Origin: Cordilura impudica
Taxonomy: Eukaryota; Arthropoda; Insecta; Diptera; Scathophagidae
DNA length: 64,000 nucleotides
Assembly (NCBI GenBank): GCA_963682025.1
Contig: OY821520.1
Location: 179,742,626-179,806,625, forward strand
Reading direction: 5' to 3'
In this document: in pieces, positions 1 through 12,054 of the stretch
Layout of the letters: the number at the start of each line of letters is the position of its first letter
How positions within the stretch are numbered: position 1 is the stretch's first letter
Made by a program: the position numbers and the translations under genes
Notes under the pieces: generated by a model
The model's database searches: none
The model's input: only the letters and a program-made list of their open reading frames with translations
Told to the model about the DNA's origin: nothing

Positions 1-848
1 ATAAAAAACTTTTGACGTAAATCAGTGCTGCCAAGTGATGCTTTTTGAACGTTTTACTTTTATTATGCTGCAGTGATGCATAACTACTGCATTTACGAAC
101 GTACCCAAACTATGTGATATACTGCAAAAATCTTAAACAATTTTAACAAAATTTTTCTATCCAGATTGTAAAATTTTCCTACAAAATATCTACAAAATTA
201 ATTAAATTTACTAAAATTTAAACATAATAATAATTTAATGAACTGAATTTTAAACAAAGAACACAATTATGAAAAATTTTTTATTTTCATTTTTATAACA
301 TATGTAATAGTTTAATAGTTTAAGTTAAAGTTCTTCATATAAATTTCATCAATTTGCATAGTTTGTTGAAAAATTCATGATTAAAATTGAATTGTGTAGA
401 GTGCGAATTGAGTATAATAAACCTATTTATATTGTTTTTTTCAGTTTTAGAGAAATAAAAAAGGGAAAATGTATGATTTTCATTATGATTACATGAAACC
501 TAAATATCCAACCAACGTTAATATAAATTATATGGATACTGATTCCTTTATTTATAATATTAAAACAATTGATCGTATTCAATAAGAAAAATATTTCAAA
601 TGCTTACTGCTATATCTTAAATTCATCAAAGCATGATAAATTATTAAAAAATTGTACATTAAGAAAATTTTAAATACTAATAATATGAAATTTTTCTATA
701 AAAATCATAGTTCTTCTTACATCAAAAGCGTTGAAAAACTTATCAGAATTACTTAAAGTTTCTTAAAATCTTGAAATAATTAGTTCATTTATAATTAATA
801 TCTAGTTATTATGAAAAAAAGTTTCGTTTTTACAAAAAGAAACTTTTA

Positions 849-936
849 AAATTTACTAAGGAAAGGTAAATTTTTAAGAAAATTCACTAAGGAAAGGTAA
901 ATTTTTAAGAAAATTTACTAAGGAAAGGTAAATTTT
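849..936. repeat. Tandem repeat, about 34-bp unit, three copies
   Basis: The core ACTAAGGAAAGGTAAATTTT recurs three times in a row, separated by TTAAGAAAAT-type spacers. The copies are almost identical, so the array is recent or homogenised. Confidence 0.8.
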
Positions 937-1204
937 AATATTGTAAAAATCGTATTTTGCCGTCGGCAAAACGATTATTTTCTCAAATGATTCTAAAAAA
1001 TCAATAACATAAGTAGTATTTTTTAATCAAATAATTCTGTTTTGTTTCAACAATTTTGAAAATGTAAATGATTTCCTACAAAAATTAATTTGTAAACAAA
1101 ATATTTTATTAATTATAAAAATGTCATAAATAACAAAATGTCGAAATAACCGCAACTAAATGCATTTATTTTCATATGTGTAAAGAAAAACTACACAAAA
1201 GAAC

Positions 1205-1500
1205 ATCATAATATGAAAAATTAAAAAACTTAAAATTGAAAAACTAAAACTAAAATTAAAAAACTAAAAATTAAAAACTAAAAACTAAAAACTTAAATTA
1301 AAAAACTAAAACTTAAATTAAAAATTGAAAACCTAAAAACCTAAAAAAGTTGAAAAGCAAATATAAAAAACTAAAAACTAAAAATTTAAAAATCAAAAAT
1401 TAAAAAACTAAATATCGAAAAATTTAAAAAACTAAACTAAAAATTGAAAATTGAAAATCGAAAATTAAAAATATAAAAACTAAAAATATAAAAGAAGCAT
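1205..1500. repeat. A-rich low-complexity stretch
   Basis: Irregular repetition of AAAACTAAA / AAATTAAA words on the plus strand, which resumes at about 1760-1860. It looks like slippage-grown simple sequence and has no coding potential. Confidence 0.75.
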
Positions 1501-1603
1501 AGAAACGTAACTTCATGTTAGTGCGCTCTTTAAAATTTTTTCTTTGAATTAGTTGTACCTTTAATAAAATTAAATAATTTTATAAACAATTCTAGTTATT
1601 ACA

Positions 1604-1740
1604 GAATGAAATATCTAAAATATTAATGAAAAACAACTATAGGAACTAACTGAAAGACACTTGAATATTCAAAGTTAATAAAAAAAGAATGAAATATCTA
1701 AAATATTAATGAAAAACAACTATAGGAACTAACTGCATGA
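1604..1740. repeat. Direct duplication of a ~50-bp segment
   Basis: The segment beginning GAATGAAATATCTAAAATAT occurs at about 1604 and again at about 1687, and is identical through GGAACTAACTG. The copies are about 83 bp apart. Confidence 0.8.
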
Positions 1741-1866
1741 CACCTATCTATAATAAATTAAACTAAAAATTAAAAACTGAAAAATTAAAAAACTGAAATT
1801 AAAAAACTAAAAACTTGAAAACCTGAAAACTAAAAACTTAAATTAAAAAATTGCAAAGCAAATATA

Positions 1867-2108
1867 AAAAAATTGTTTGAAAATCGTTAATATTTGAAAA
1901 AAAAAAAATAAAGATTTGGTTTGATGTAATAACAAATTTAGTAAATAAATATTAAAGTCTGAAAAGTGATATTTAAATTATGATACTAACGAAAAATTGT
2001 TTGAAAATCATTATTATTTGAAAAAATATAAAAATATGGTGTGATGTAATAACAAATTTAGTAAATAATAAATATTAAAGTCTGAAAAGTGATATTTAAA
2101 TTACGATA
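1867..2108. repeat. Tandem duplication, ~120-bp unit, two copies
   Basis: Two adjacent units each begin AAATTGTTTGAAAATC and end GTGATATTTAAATTA(T/C)GATACTA. Few differences and small indels separate them. Confidence 0.8.
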
Positions 2109-2895
2109 CTAGACATTAAAATTGGCTACATAATTTTGCTCAATAAGAAGCTAAAATATATTGGAATAATAATTGTATGAATTTATGTTTTACGTGGAGG
2201 CGTAAATATCAACATGATATTGAAAGAAATATACAGCTTCCTTAAATTATTCTCGAATATTGAATACGATGAATATAAAAATACTCTTATTAAAATCCAA
2301 AACAATAATTCCTCCATATAACAAGAAAAAATATGCGGCATACTTTAAACGCTCTTAATTTTATATATTTAATCAAAAATTAACTAAATATTCGTTCAAT
2401 TAAAGATAAACCAAACTTTATAGCAGCAAAAATATAAACATATAAATTATAAGTTGAAAATACTTAGCACCACCTGAAAAACATTATCGACATCTAAAAG
2501 ATAATGAAAAAGTTTTGTAATAATTTAAAATATTTAAAATTAAATTACTTACGACAAAAAAAAATTGTTTTAATTTTTTAACATAGCAGTAAACATGTTT
2601 TACACTTTGAATTTTGTATGTTTGCTTATATGTAAACGAAAAAAGAACTGTGTGTTAACATGTTAGTAAACAATTTTAAGTAAGGCTTTTGGTTTGTTAA
2701 AACTTGCAAAAAAAAAAAAATTAATATGATTGAACTTTTAAGTTAATATGGCTAAACTTTTGGTGAAACAAGGTGAATATTCATTCAGTTGTTTGTTGAC
2801 ATTCGCAACATACGGTCGTGTATTATATCCGCGTGTATAAAATTTGTAAACAAACACCTTTAACTCTCAATTATCTTAATTGATTATATTTGATA

Positions 2896-3474
2896 ATGGC
2901 ACCAAAACGCAAAAAATCTGGGGGCACAGCCCAAGGTTTAAAACGCAAAAACCTTCAATAAAGACTAAATACCAATAGATTTCAATTGCTTTCCGATATA
3001 GAAGACGACAATAGCAGTGTAGAAGAAGGTGAAGTAAGTGTGGATAATATTAAAGTTCCTTCAATTATTGTTGATGACTGTCACAAATTTACAAGTTCAG
3101 ATTTCCAAAAAGGAGCTAAAAAAGTAGCATTAAAAAAATTAAAAAATGATAACCATCGAGCGGATGATGCAAATTGTCCATCTCGGCGCGATTACCTTGA
3201 AATTCGCCAAAGATTAACGCGAAAACAAGGATCTACCGGAAGAATTCAACACGAAGAAACTGACTTTTATACCTGGGAAGAAGAATTTATGCCTAACCAT
3301 AGCAATGCTGACATGCCTCCAAATAAAACAGCACATAAATTTTCCCCACCAAGTCGGAAAAGTGATATCTTCAAAACCGATAATATTTTATATGTAGAAA
3401 AAGCCAGGTTTCCTCACAAAAGTAATGATGATGATGATCTGTCTAATGAAAAATTGTTAAGAGAAATTCTTTAA
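2896..3474 (+). pseudogene. LINE ORF1 (gag-like) remnant
   Basis: The reading frame starts at an ATG at 2896 with a basic N-terminus (MAPKRKK). An in-frame stop at about 2959 breaks it, then it continues in the same frame to 3474. After the stop comes NRFQLLSDIEDDNSS, the type of start seen in Jockey-clade ORF1 nucleic-acid-binding proteins. The usual C-terminal CCHC zinc knuckles are missing, so the protein is truncated by internal deletion. ORF1 proteins coat the element's RNA. ORF2 follows about 70 bp downstream. Confidence 0.7.
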
Positions 3475-3542
3475 TGCCTTCGATGCATGAGAATAATGTA
3501 GAAATACGATAAGTTGCGAGTTGTGGGAAATATGCTTAAACA

Positions 3543-3949
3543 TGTCATATAAACAAAAAACAATACAATGTCTCAATGTTATGCACTGGAATGCCCAAGG
3601 CACAACAAACACAACTGTCATCTATCAATTAGAACATGCTCTAAACTAAAAACAAATTGATGTCGTTTTTATTAATGAAACTTTCTTAAAGCGAAATCAC
3701 AAAATTAAAATGTCAAATTACAAAATTTACAGACAAGATCATTTAACCCATGGAGGAGGTGTCTTAATAGCAATTAAAAATACAATACCACACCAACATG
3801 TTCCAATGATACCAACATCAAATGTTGAAAATATTTCTATAATAATTTACATTAATAACAGAGCAATAAGATTTACGTCTGCATATTGTCCAGGGTATAA
3901 TGGAAGTTTTATTGATGACTTAAATAACATCACGACAGCAAAGAAATAA
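3543..3949 (+). pseudogene. LINE ORF2, AP-endonuclease part (broken)
   Basis: The start at 3543 leads into LNVMHWNAQG, the asparagine-containing first motif of apurinic-like endonucleases of LINEs. After a stop and frameshift near 3645 the next frame carries DVVFINETFL and then GGGVLIAI, both standard endonuclease blocks. The domain ends early at 3949, and the following ~330 bp carry frameshifted linker sequence. The enzyme would nick target DNA to prime reverse transcription; this copy cannot be functional. Confidence 0.8.
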
Positions 3950-4278
3950 TTTACCGACTGTAAATATTACAGAAACAAACATTGAACACATTTTAACAAA
4001 AATTACTCACATCATTCGAAAGGCTTCCAAAAAGATTCAAGTTAAAGAGAAACAAGTTTGACAGAAAAAACTCTCTCAACTTACATTACATCTCATTAGA
4101 CAACGAAACAGATATAGACGTAAATTGCAAAGATATAACAATGCTTTAGAAAGATCATTTTTATTGTCATGAATATCTAAAACAGCTGAATTTATCGATT
4201 GATAGAAATAACAATTGAAGAAAAAAGTTTTGGAAGCTGAATAAAGCAATTAGAGGGAACAAAGCAGTTGTTGGGAGC

Positions 4279-5530
4279 TTGGTAATAGAAGGCGCTGAAG
4301 TTCATAATAACGATATCAAAGCCAATGTTATAGCAGATGTTTTCGAAAGCTCTCACCAAATTACTTACAATCTAGCATCTGCTGCTGATCGAATGGTACT
4401 GAAACATATTGATTGGTTGCACGCACAAGAAATTGACGAAAATGTGAATAATGTTTTAACTACTGATGAAGAAGTTAAATATCTTACCAATATACAAAGA
4501 AATTGTAAAGCTCCAGGAATTGATGGGTTAAAACCTATAGCTCTTAAAAAAATGTCTAACTTATTTGTAAGTACTCTAACTAACATCTTTTATTGGTGCC
4601 TAAGAAGTGAATACTTTCCTAAATTTAAAACGGCTAAGGTAATCCCAATACTGAAAAAAGGAAAGGACAAAAAAATCACCCAAAAGCTACCGGCCCATCA
4701 GTATGCTGAATGGCTTAGAAAAAATTTTCGAAAAAATTATTTTGAACAGATTAAACGAATACACGGAAACAAATAATATTCTGAGCAAAGAACAATTCGG
4801 ATTTAGAAAAGATCATTCTACAATACACCATGTAAAAAGAATATTAAATATGATAACAACGAACAAAAATCACCGTAAAAGTACTGGAGTGGTGTTTCTT
4901 GATATAGAGAAAGCCTTTGACTCTATATGGCACAACGGTCATTTTTAAACTAAATAAATTTGGGTAACCAATTTCTCTACAAAACATTATAAAAAGTTTC
5001 TTATCGTAAAGATACTTTGTGGTCAGTATAGAGGGGGATACATCATACATCGACGCAAAGATATATTACCTGCAGGCGTTCCCCAAGGATCACTCTTGTC
5101 TCCAACTTTATACGCTATATATACTTCGGATTTTAAAGTGCAAAAAATCAATCTACAGCACTTTATGCAGATGACACCGCTTTTATTTTTGAGCGGTAAA
5201 GTTTCAAACGCGATAGTAGCGAATATGAAAAATGCACTAATGCATGCTGATAAACATTTAAACAAATGGAAAATAAAAATAAATCAAGACAAAACACAGG
5301 CTACTATTTTTCCATTTAACAGGTCGCCAAAAAGAATACCACAAACAACCCTCAATATTCAAGGATGTCAGATTCCAATACTGGATACCATCAAATATTT
5401 GGGAGTAATTTTTGATCAGAATCTATCATTCAAACACCATGTTCTCCAAGCCTGTGATAAAGCTTTAAAATGCGGAAGAGCTATTTTCCCTCTATTCAAC
5501 CCCAAATCTAAGCTTAATAGAAACAAGTAA
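4279..5530 (+). pseudogene. LINE ORF2, reverse-transcriptase part (broken)
   Basis: Three overlapping frames (4279-4776, 4703-4948, 5096-5530) together spell RT blocks: KAPGIDGL, then FGFRKDHST, FLDIEKAFDSIWH, then GVPQGSLLS-like coding just before 5096 and a damaged active-site block. IKYLGVIFDQNLSFKHH follows near 5390. Frameshifts lie near 4750, 4950 and 5160. The reading stops at the insertion of the palindrome-headed repeat and resumes at about 6302. Confidence 0.85.
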
Positions 5531-6292
5531 GAAAATTATAGTCGGTCTAGACCGACTATACGATACCCTATACCATGCGTTTAGAGACCCTATCTCTTAG
5601 ACCCACTAACTGGATATAGAAAATAAGCATAAACCAAATTTGAGTGGGATTTTTATTAATTTTTTTGGCTGCAGATATGAAAAAGTTCATATCGGATGCT
5701 ATATCTATATGGGGGTTAGGCCCAAAAATGGACCGATCCTGGCCATGTTTGGTAAAGTCTCTTGTATTTTGCAAAAATATATACAAACAAAATTTGAGAA
5801 GAATCAGTGCAATATTTTGGTTTTTGATAGATTTAAGTGAAGATCGGGAAGCAGCTCTATATGAGGCCTATGACTAAGAGTTGTCCCATAGGGATTATTT
5901 TTGGACTACTCATTAGTGGATGTAATAAACGCATATAACCCAATTTGACTGAGATCTATATGACAATTTGGATCTTATGGCAATTTATGTCGATTTCATA
6001 GGGGTCATTTGTATGGGGGCTATGTCTGAACATGGACCGATTCTCACCAATTTCAATAGCGTTCATCCTATGGCCGATAGAAGCATATATTCCAAATTTC
6101 ATCAAAATATATTCATATTTGCGACCTGCAGATTGATTACAAGGTTTACATGGACACACAGACGGACGGACGGACGGACATCGTTAAATCGAATCAGATA
6201 GTGATTCTGATTCTATCGGTATAATAAAAGATGGGTCCAGGTCAAATATTTTTGGTAGTTACAAACAGCAGCACAAAGTCATTATACCCAAA
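5529..6292. repeat. Palindrome-headed interspersed repeat, copy 1
   Basis: Begins AAGAAAATTATAGTCGG and contains a perfect 24-bp palindrome at 5537-5560. It ends near CACAAAGTCATTATACCC. It includes a (GACG)n-like run near 6160-6180. Two more copies lie at 63071-63887 and 63888-64000. Here it splits the LINE RT between the IKYLGV block and the MTYGCQVW block. Its small open frames differ between copies mostly by replacement changes, so I regard it as non-coding. Superfamily unknown. Confidence 0.85.
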
Positions 6293-6301
6293 ATACAAAA
6301 T

Positions 6302-6511
6302 TTTCCAATAATGACGTACGGCTGTCAGGTGTGGTCGACGAGATGTGCAAAAACGTACCTTAAAAAGCTTCAGATTATTCAGAATAAAAACTTAAAAATC
6401 ATTTTTAATCTTCCTGGGCGATATCCTACTGCTCTACTACACAGCAATTTTAAACAAGAAATGTTAAAAACAGATTCGAAGACAGAAACAGGTCTTCAAA
6501 TTACGACCTAA
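6302..6511 (+). pseudogene. LINE ORF2, C-terminal piece
   Basis: Begins PIMTYGCQVW, a block that follows the RT thumb in Jockey-type ORF2 proteins, then KKLQIIQNKNLKIIF. It is the continuation of the RT interrupted at about 5529. It ends prematurely at 6511, followed by an A-rich 3' tail up to about 6700. Confidence 0.8.
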
Positions 6512-7104
6512 TAACGAATTTGCAAATTTAATTAACTTTTTTCTTCAACTTCTGAAGAGAAGTTGAAAGAAAGAAATCTGAAGAGAAGTTGAAAGAAAAG
6601 GTTAGTGACACAATTTCTTAGACACCTCAAAAGGTTTTTCACTATCTTTTTCCTTTAAAGTGCAATCAACTCAATTCATGTGTAAATTAAAAAAAAATAT
6701 TTGCTGCAATACTTTAAGTAATATCTCAAAAATTGTAGATATGAAATATACATATTTATTTTAATTGTAGTGATGATAGTATAGTAAAAAAAAAAATAAG
6801 GTGAATAAGCAGCGCCATCGGCGTTACCACTAGCGGTAACAAATGGAACTAAATCAAAGCCAGTACTTACAGGTAAAAACTGGTCTAGAATCGGCATAAA
6901 TATACTACTTAAAATCTTACTGAAAAGGTTTGTCAACATGCTAAAATCTAAAAAAACATTTGTATACAGTAAGACAGCTGAAAAACTAATATAAATATAA
7001 TCACAACTAAATGGATTTATTTTCATGTGTTTAAAGAAAATCTATACAAAATGTATTTATAAAAAAAAATATATGAATATAAGTTATTCTAGTAAAAAAT
7101 CATA

Positions 7105-7440
7105 TAATTTCGACATACTTTTAGAAATCTGGAAAACAAAAAAAAAAAATTTTAATTTCAACTAAAACTTAACTCAAATTCTAAAAAATAAAACTATTTA
7201 AAATATTACAAATAAGATTATTAAAGTAACTGCCATCTATGTATTACTTATAACAAACAAAATTTGAAAATAAAAATACAAAATATCAGTACTAGAATAT
7301 AAAAAAAATATAAGGCATACTTTTAGGCAGCGGAAAAACCAAAAATTTCAAATAAAACTTTCAAATCCTAAAAAATAAAATTATATAAAAGATTACCAAT
7401 AAGATTATTAAAGTAAGTGCCATCTATGTATTAAATCGAC
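7105..7440. repeat. Diverged tandem duplication
   Basis: Two ~130-bp segments, about 7108-7240 and 7318-7440, share CATACTTTTAG at the start and GATTATTAAAGTAA(C/G)TGCCATCTATGTATTA at the end, with scattered differences between. The second copy abuts the 3' end of the minus-strand LINE at about 7450. Confidence 0.7.
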
Positions 7441-7747
7441 CGTCCTAATTATTTATTTTTTTTTATTATTATTAATTTTTATTAATGAAAATCCTAATGT
7501 AACAAGATTTAAAATCTTATAAAACAACATTAGTCATAACAAATTAATTTTCAATAAGAAGAATGTATGTAAGTTTAATTTAAATTTAAAATTAGAAGAA
7601 TAATATAAAATAAAATATAATATAAAATATATAAAAAATAAAATAAAAATGTAAAAATAAAGTGTAAAAATATTCTGCACAGCAGGTAAAAATTATATAG
7701 AAATTAAAATTAAATTAACTAAAGAAATTAAAATGAAGTATTAAAAA

Positions 7748-9490
7748 TCAATTGAGAAAAAGTTTAAATAGTTCTTTCTTAAATGATGTTGTATTTGATA
7801 TTTTGTGAAGTTGATTATTTAAAGTATGTAACGAGTTCCAAAGACGTATGCCATTTACAAAAAAGTGTCTTTCGGATATTAGTCTATTGTACAATATTGG
7901 TACAAGACAGTTATTACGGTTAGATCTTGCAAATAGTAATCGCTCGAAAAGGTAAACGGGTTCTTTAGTGAAAATAATTTTATGAACCATAAGTAAAGTT
8001 CTAAATTTAAGATAGTCTTCAAATGAAATGCCATAAATTTTATTTAGAAAAGCGGAGATACTATCATATTTGCGTAAACCGTAAACATATCTAACTACAC
8101 TTTTAAAGACGCGTGTAAGTTTACCCATGTCTGCACTATCACAACCTGACAACAATTCACAACCATATAAAAGCGTAGGTAAGATAAACGATTTTGCAAG
8201 AACAAATCTAATTTTCTGCGGTGTGAAGTACTGAGAAGACCAAAGACTACGGAGAATACTATAAACTTTTCCAGAAGCTTTGTTAATTTGATCATTCCAC
8301 GTTAGGGTATTACTAAAAATCATTCCAAGGTTTTTAGCATTCGCAACGTAGGCGATATCCACTCCATTAATACTAACTTTCGGAAGACAAGTGGTATCAT
8401 ATATCTTTTTAAAAATAACAAGGCACTGAGATTTTTTCGGATTTAAGGTAAGACAATTCAACCTAGCCCATTCAAATACGTGGTTCAGTTCAGTATTCAG
8501 GTTCTGTACACAATTTTCCACATCTCGTACGTTACATGATGTGTATAACTGAACGTCATCAGCGTACATGTGCATTTGGCATGAATTAATTACGCGTGGT
8601 AGATCATTTATGTAAATAGAAAACAAAAGAGGACCAAGTATAGACCCCTGCGGAACACCCCTACTTAAAGACGCAGAGGTAGACGACTTGTCTTTAGAGA
8701 CAACTACTTGCTCTCTATTCCGAAGGTAAGAGCTAATCAATTTAGAGGAGGTTTCAGAATAACCAAAAATATGTTTAAGCTTTTTAACAAGAATATCATG
8801 GTCCACTGAGTCAAAAGCTTTAGAGTGGTCCAATAAAGTCAAAAAAGCAATATTACCACTGTCAACGATATAACGAAGATCTTCCGATACATCAATTAAA
8901 ATAGTGATACACCCTCTTTTCCTGCGAAAACCAGATTGCTTAGATGATAAAAGATTATTATTGGGTATATGTTCATTCATTTGTTTGCTCATAATTTTTT
9001 CGAAAACTTTCGAAAGAAATGGATGTACGGAAATTGGCCTATATTCTTTATTAGATTTCAGCAAGGGAATTACTTTTGCCCATTTCCACAAATCAGGGAA
9101 AATAGATTTTGTAAAAATAGTGTTAAAAATATGAGTGATATAGGGTAAAACCTGTGGTAAAATAGCTTTAATAAATATTGGATTCATACCGTCTAGACCA
9201 ATAGATTTTGACTTTATGGAAAGAAAAGCTTCCAGAACATCCTCCTGGTTAACGCAGGAAAAACTAAATAAAGAATCCAGATTGCAATCTGGTAGATTTG
9301 CATAAGAGTCAGAACGAAGAGGAGTTGAGTCATTTGAAGTAAATTGTCTATTCAATTCATTTAGTTCAAAAGTGGAAAGATTTACCGATTCACTTTCATC
9401 TTTATAACCAATTTTCTTTATCTCTTTCCACATATTTTTAGTATCCATAGCCTCTGAAAATACACGACTATAATAGCGTTGCTTAGCCAA
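7748..9490 (-). pseudogene. LINE ORF2, reverse transcriptase (long open part)
   Basis: 580 open codons. RT blocks in order: LDGMNPIFIKAI, KVIPLLKSNKEYRPISV, LLDHSKAFDSVDH, SRGVPQGSILGPLLF and the catalytic YADDVQLY. The LGMIFSNTLTW block and the C-terminal extension follow. This enzyme copies the element RNA at the nicked target. The true ORF2 begins far upstream with the endonuclease; a one-base shift near 9570 separates the two, so the methionine at 9490 is not a real start. Calling the element inactive assumes the shift is real and not a sequencing error. Confidence 0.9.
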
Positions 9491-9492
9491 CT

Positions 9493-10534
9493 TTACTTCC
9501 CTAGTAACAGATCTACGTAGTGATTTAAAAATTTCATTTGACTGTGTAGTTTTGTATCTTTTCCACTTAAATCACAAATATTTTGATTAAACCAAGGCTT
9601 AGTAGAAGATTTAACAGTTTTCTTTCTAACCGGTGCGTATTTGTCGTATAGGTATGTGGTAGCTTCATAAAAAAAGGATATCTGTTGGTTTAAATCAGGA
9701 TTACTGTAGATACTGGTCCAATTGATTATATTAATTTCATTTAAAAGAGCATCATAGTTAATATTGTTGTAATCACGGAAAGTAATACGCTGTGGTTTTT
9801 CATGTTTAAAATAAGGAAGGTTAAAGGTCATATAAATGACGTCATGTTTTGAGAAATTAGGAGAAGAAAACTGGTCATGCAAAAGAACTTTTCTAATATC
9901 TGAGACAAAGAACACGTCAATAAGGGTACTACTCATTGAAGTGAAGTGAGTGGGGATAGTAGTGTTTACAGCTATAAGCCCAATCGGTTGGAAAAGTGAA
10001 ATTAGATCAGAATCAATGAGCAAATTTCCATTTAGGTCTCCAGAAAGAATAATATCACTATAAGATAAACAATTTTCATCTAACATATTAACAACGGGAG
10101 AAATATCTAGTGAATCATTAGGCCTATATAAAACACCTATGAGACATTTGTTCACGTCACAAGGAAGTTCAAAAAATAAAAAATCATATTCTTCATCGAT
10201 AGATTTGCAAATAAATCGAGAACGTAATTGTTTCTTGACATACATTGCAACGCCTCCAAGCACCTTTACCAGTATTCCTATCAGCTCGAAATAAATCATA
10301 GCCGTCTATTTTGACCTGAAAGTTTTTTATCTTATTCGGATTGAACCATGTTTCAGATATACAAATTACGTCAATTCCTGAATTTTCAAAAATGTATCGA
10401 AATTTATCAAATTTACAAAAAAGACTTTGAGCATTTAAGTGACAAATTTTTAAACCTTACTTTTGTTTACCAATTATACGAATCATAGAATGAGTGTTGT
10501 ATTTGGAACTCGACCGAATATTAGAAGAAGTCAT
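9493..10534 (-). pseudogene. LINE ORF2, endonuclease part
   Basis: An ATG at 10534 opens a short N-terminus. A +1 shift leads to KICHLNAQSL, DVICISETWF and DGYDLFRADRN, and a second shift near 10260 leads to GGVAMYVKKQL. DILLSGDLNGN-like and STLIDVFFVSD blocks follow. These are the standard blocks of an AP-type endonuclease. The last frame runs into a stop just after 9500 because of the frameshift near 9570, where the RT frame takes over. Confidence 0.85.
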
Positions 10535-10682
10535 AATAAAGTATTAAGCAAATATCAACATCAAATAAGAAATACTCAAAAAATTTAAAATAAAAAGGCA
10601 TAATAAAAAGGAAAGATATAAAAAAATACAAAAATAAAAATAGGTTATGGAAATAATTACGACAGTTTTAAATTTTAAAATA

Positions 10683-11456
10683 TTACTGGCGAAACCCTTC
10701 TACTACAGAAACTGGAAAGTTGTCACGTGTGTTTTTCGATGTTTCGATATTTTCCAGAAAATGCACATTCTCCACACAAAACGCGCTATCGGACTTAGAG
10801 CGTTTGGCATAAATACGGCCACGGCGAGTGTAAACTGATGAGAGTAGTTTTTTCCGTTTTAACTTAATTGCTTCCTTAAGAAGATTGTGGTTAAATCTGG
10901 TTAGAGCTTCATTTATATAGAATGGTTCATTAGAATCAAAACCAGCATGACAAAGGCGCAGAAGGTTTTCAGAGTTACGACGAAAAACAGCAGCTTGCTT
11001 CAAAATATAATTTTTCTCCTGAGCTGATGACAATTTTATGGCAATAGTAGGATCAATAACGTTATCATTTTTACTATTGTTTCGAGAATTTTGAAGACGA
11101 GTTATTTTACTTATATTTGGAACAGTTGCATTAATGGTCTCACAAATATTCATAAATGTAGTCTGTAAGTTTTCATTTTCATAGTATGGAATGCCGTGAA
11201 TTCGTATCTCATTAGCGACTTTAGTATTTTCTTGCTTGTCCAAAGATCGCTTTAAGGTATCAATTTCATTTTTAATGTCAACAATTTGCGGAATAATTTG
11301 TTCTAGCTTGCTGACCCTGTCGGAAACAGAATATATTTTTTTCTCAATGTTGACAATTTTAGTTAATATACGCTCCTCAAAATCCTTTATTTTAAATGCA
11401 ATGTTATTAGATATGTCAATTGACATTCTGGAAAAACGTTCTTCCATTAATAGCAT
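10683..11456 (-). CDS. LINE ORF1, coiled-coil RNA-binding protein
   Basis: Open from 11708, but the methionines at about 11456 and 11447 are better starts, since the upstream residues look like translated 5' UTR. The chain begins with a ~60-residue heptad-rich coiled coil (FKIKDFEERILTKIVNIEKK and onward). NEIRIHGIPYYENENLQT follows, the start of the RNA-binding domain found in ORF1 of CR1/L1-like elements, then a basic C-terminal domain. Such proteins trimerise and bind element RNA. It reads open to its stop at 10683. ORF2 follows with ~150 bp between. Confidence 0.75.
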   Translation of the reverse strand: MLLMEERFSRMSIDISNNIAFKIKDFEERILTKIVNIEKKIYSVSDRVSKLEQIIPQIVDIKNEIDTLKRSLDKQENTKVANEIRIHGIPYYENENLQTTFMNICETINATVPNISKITRLQNSRNNSKNDNVIDPTIAIKLSSAQEKNYILKQAAVFRRNSENLLRLCHAGFDSNEPFYINEALTRFNHNLLKEAIKLKRKKLLSSVYTRRGRIYAKRSKSDSAFCVENVHFLENIETSKNTRDNFPVSVVEGFRQ

Positions 11457-11759
11457 ATAAAAAAAAACTTCCTTAAAAATATATAAATATATTTCTACTA
11501 CATCTACTTGTATATTCAAAGTTAACGGATAAGGAAAAGTGCCACTTGTGGTATCTATATAAAATTCATTTTTTTTTTTTATAAACATGGCGAACGTGAT
11601 AAGGTAGTTAAAAAAACACTGCACTACCACCCACAAGTGAGATTTGGGTTTGTGAGTTTGCAAAAAATCAAAAACAGTTGAATGTTCAAAGGAAAAACAC
11701 AGCGCCATCTAGCGTTAAACAATGGAAGCAAATAAATGTACCAAAATGTATGGGTAAAG

Positions 11760-12040
11760 TGTCCCAGAAACGCCATACTCCTGACTACTATTAAGTTATT
11801 GGCCTAATTATTTTAAATGCTAACTAATCATTATTTTTACTATATATATTTGCATTATTGAATTGAATAAACAGATTGAAAATTATAATCAAACAAACAA
11901 CTTCTCCTATTTCAGTTTTATTGTTACACTATAACAGACATTGTTCCTACTTTAAAGTACATATTATGTATACACAGATTTTCTCACGTGCATCAAAAAA
12001 GTTGAAAATTGTGTTACCATGTTAAGCCATCAGGGGTAAA
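11760..12040. other. Spacer without recognised features
   Basis: AT-rich sequence between the 5' end of the minus-strand LINE and the Penelope-like fragment. I see no coding or repeat structure in it. Confidence 0.5.
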
Positions 12041-12054
12041 ACTCTTATCATCAA

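Larger units (their letters stand above)
1..2780. other. AT-rich non-coding stretch with local repeats
   Basis: No open reading frame of note and no recognisable protein similarity in six frames. The DNA is dominated by A and T, with several locally duplicated stretches listed separately. It lies downstream of the last schlank exon seen here, so it could be intron, 3' region or intergenic DNA; the sequence does not decide. Confidence 0.6.
2780..6700 (+). mobile_element. Jockey-like non-LTR retrotransposon, degenerate
   Basis: A plus-strand LINE containing, in order, an ORF1 remnant, an AP-endonuclease remnant, reverse-transcriptase blocks and a C-terminal ORF2 piece. The 3' end is probably the A-rich run near 6686-6697. 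ORF2 is interrupted by an unrelated 0.76 kb repeat (5529-6292) and by many frameshifts, so the copy is dead. Jockey assignment rests on the NRFQLLSD-type ORF1 start and the RT style. Boundaries are approximate because no target duplication was recognised. Confidence 0.8.
7450..11760 (-). mobile_element. Nearly full-length non-LTR retrotransposon (CR1-Jockey group)
   Basis: A minus-strand LINE with a 5' region, ORF1, ORF2 endonuclease and ORF2 RT in canonical order. Its 3' end is an AATAATAATAAA-like run near 7450-7480 (read on the minus strand). ORF1 is the coiled-coil type rather than a zinc-knuckle gag, unlike the LINE at 2780-6700. ORF2 has two single-base frameshifts (near 10260 and 9570) but otherwise long open frames, so this is a fairly young dead copy. 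Confidence 0.85.

Noticed and set aside
5640..6201. Small open frames inside the palindrome-headed repeat, similar in copies 1 and 2
   Set aside because: Their similarity only reflects repeat identity. Differences between copies change residues freely, and no start context or domain is seen.
6800..11725. Similar AGCGCCATC motifs near 6810 and 11702 as paired ends of one element
   Set aside because: Both are in the same orientation and the similarity covers only ~25 bases with mismatches. The LINE has its own 3' end at ~7450.
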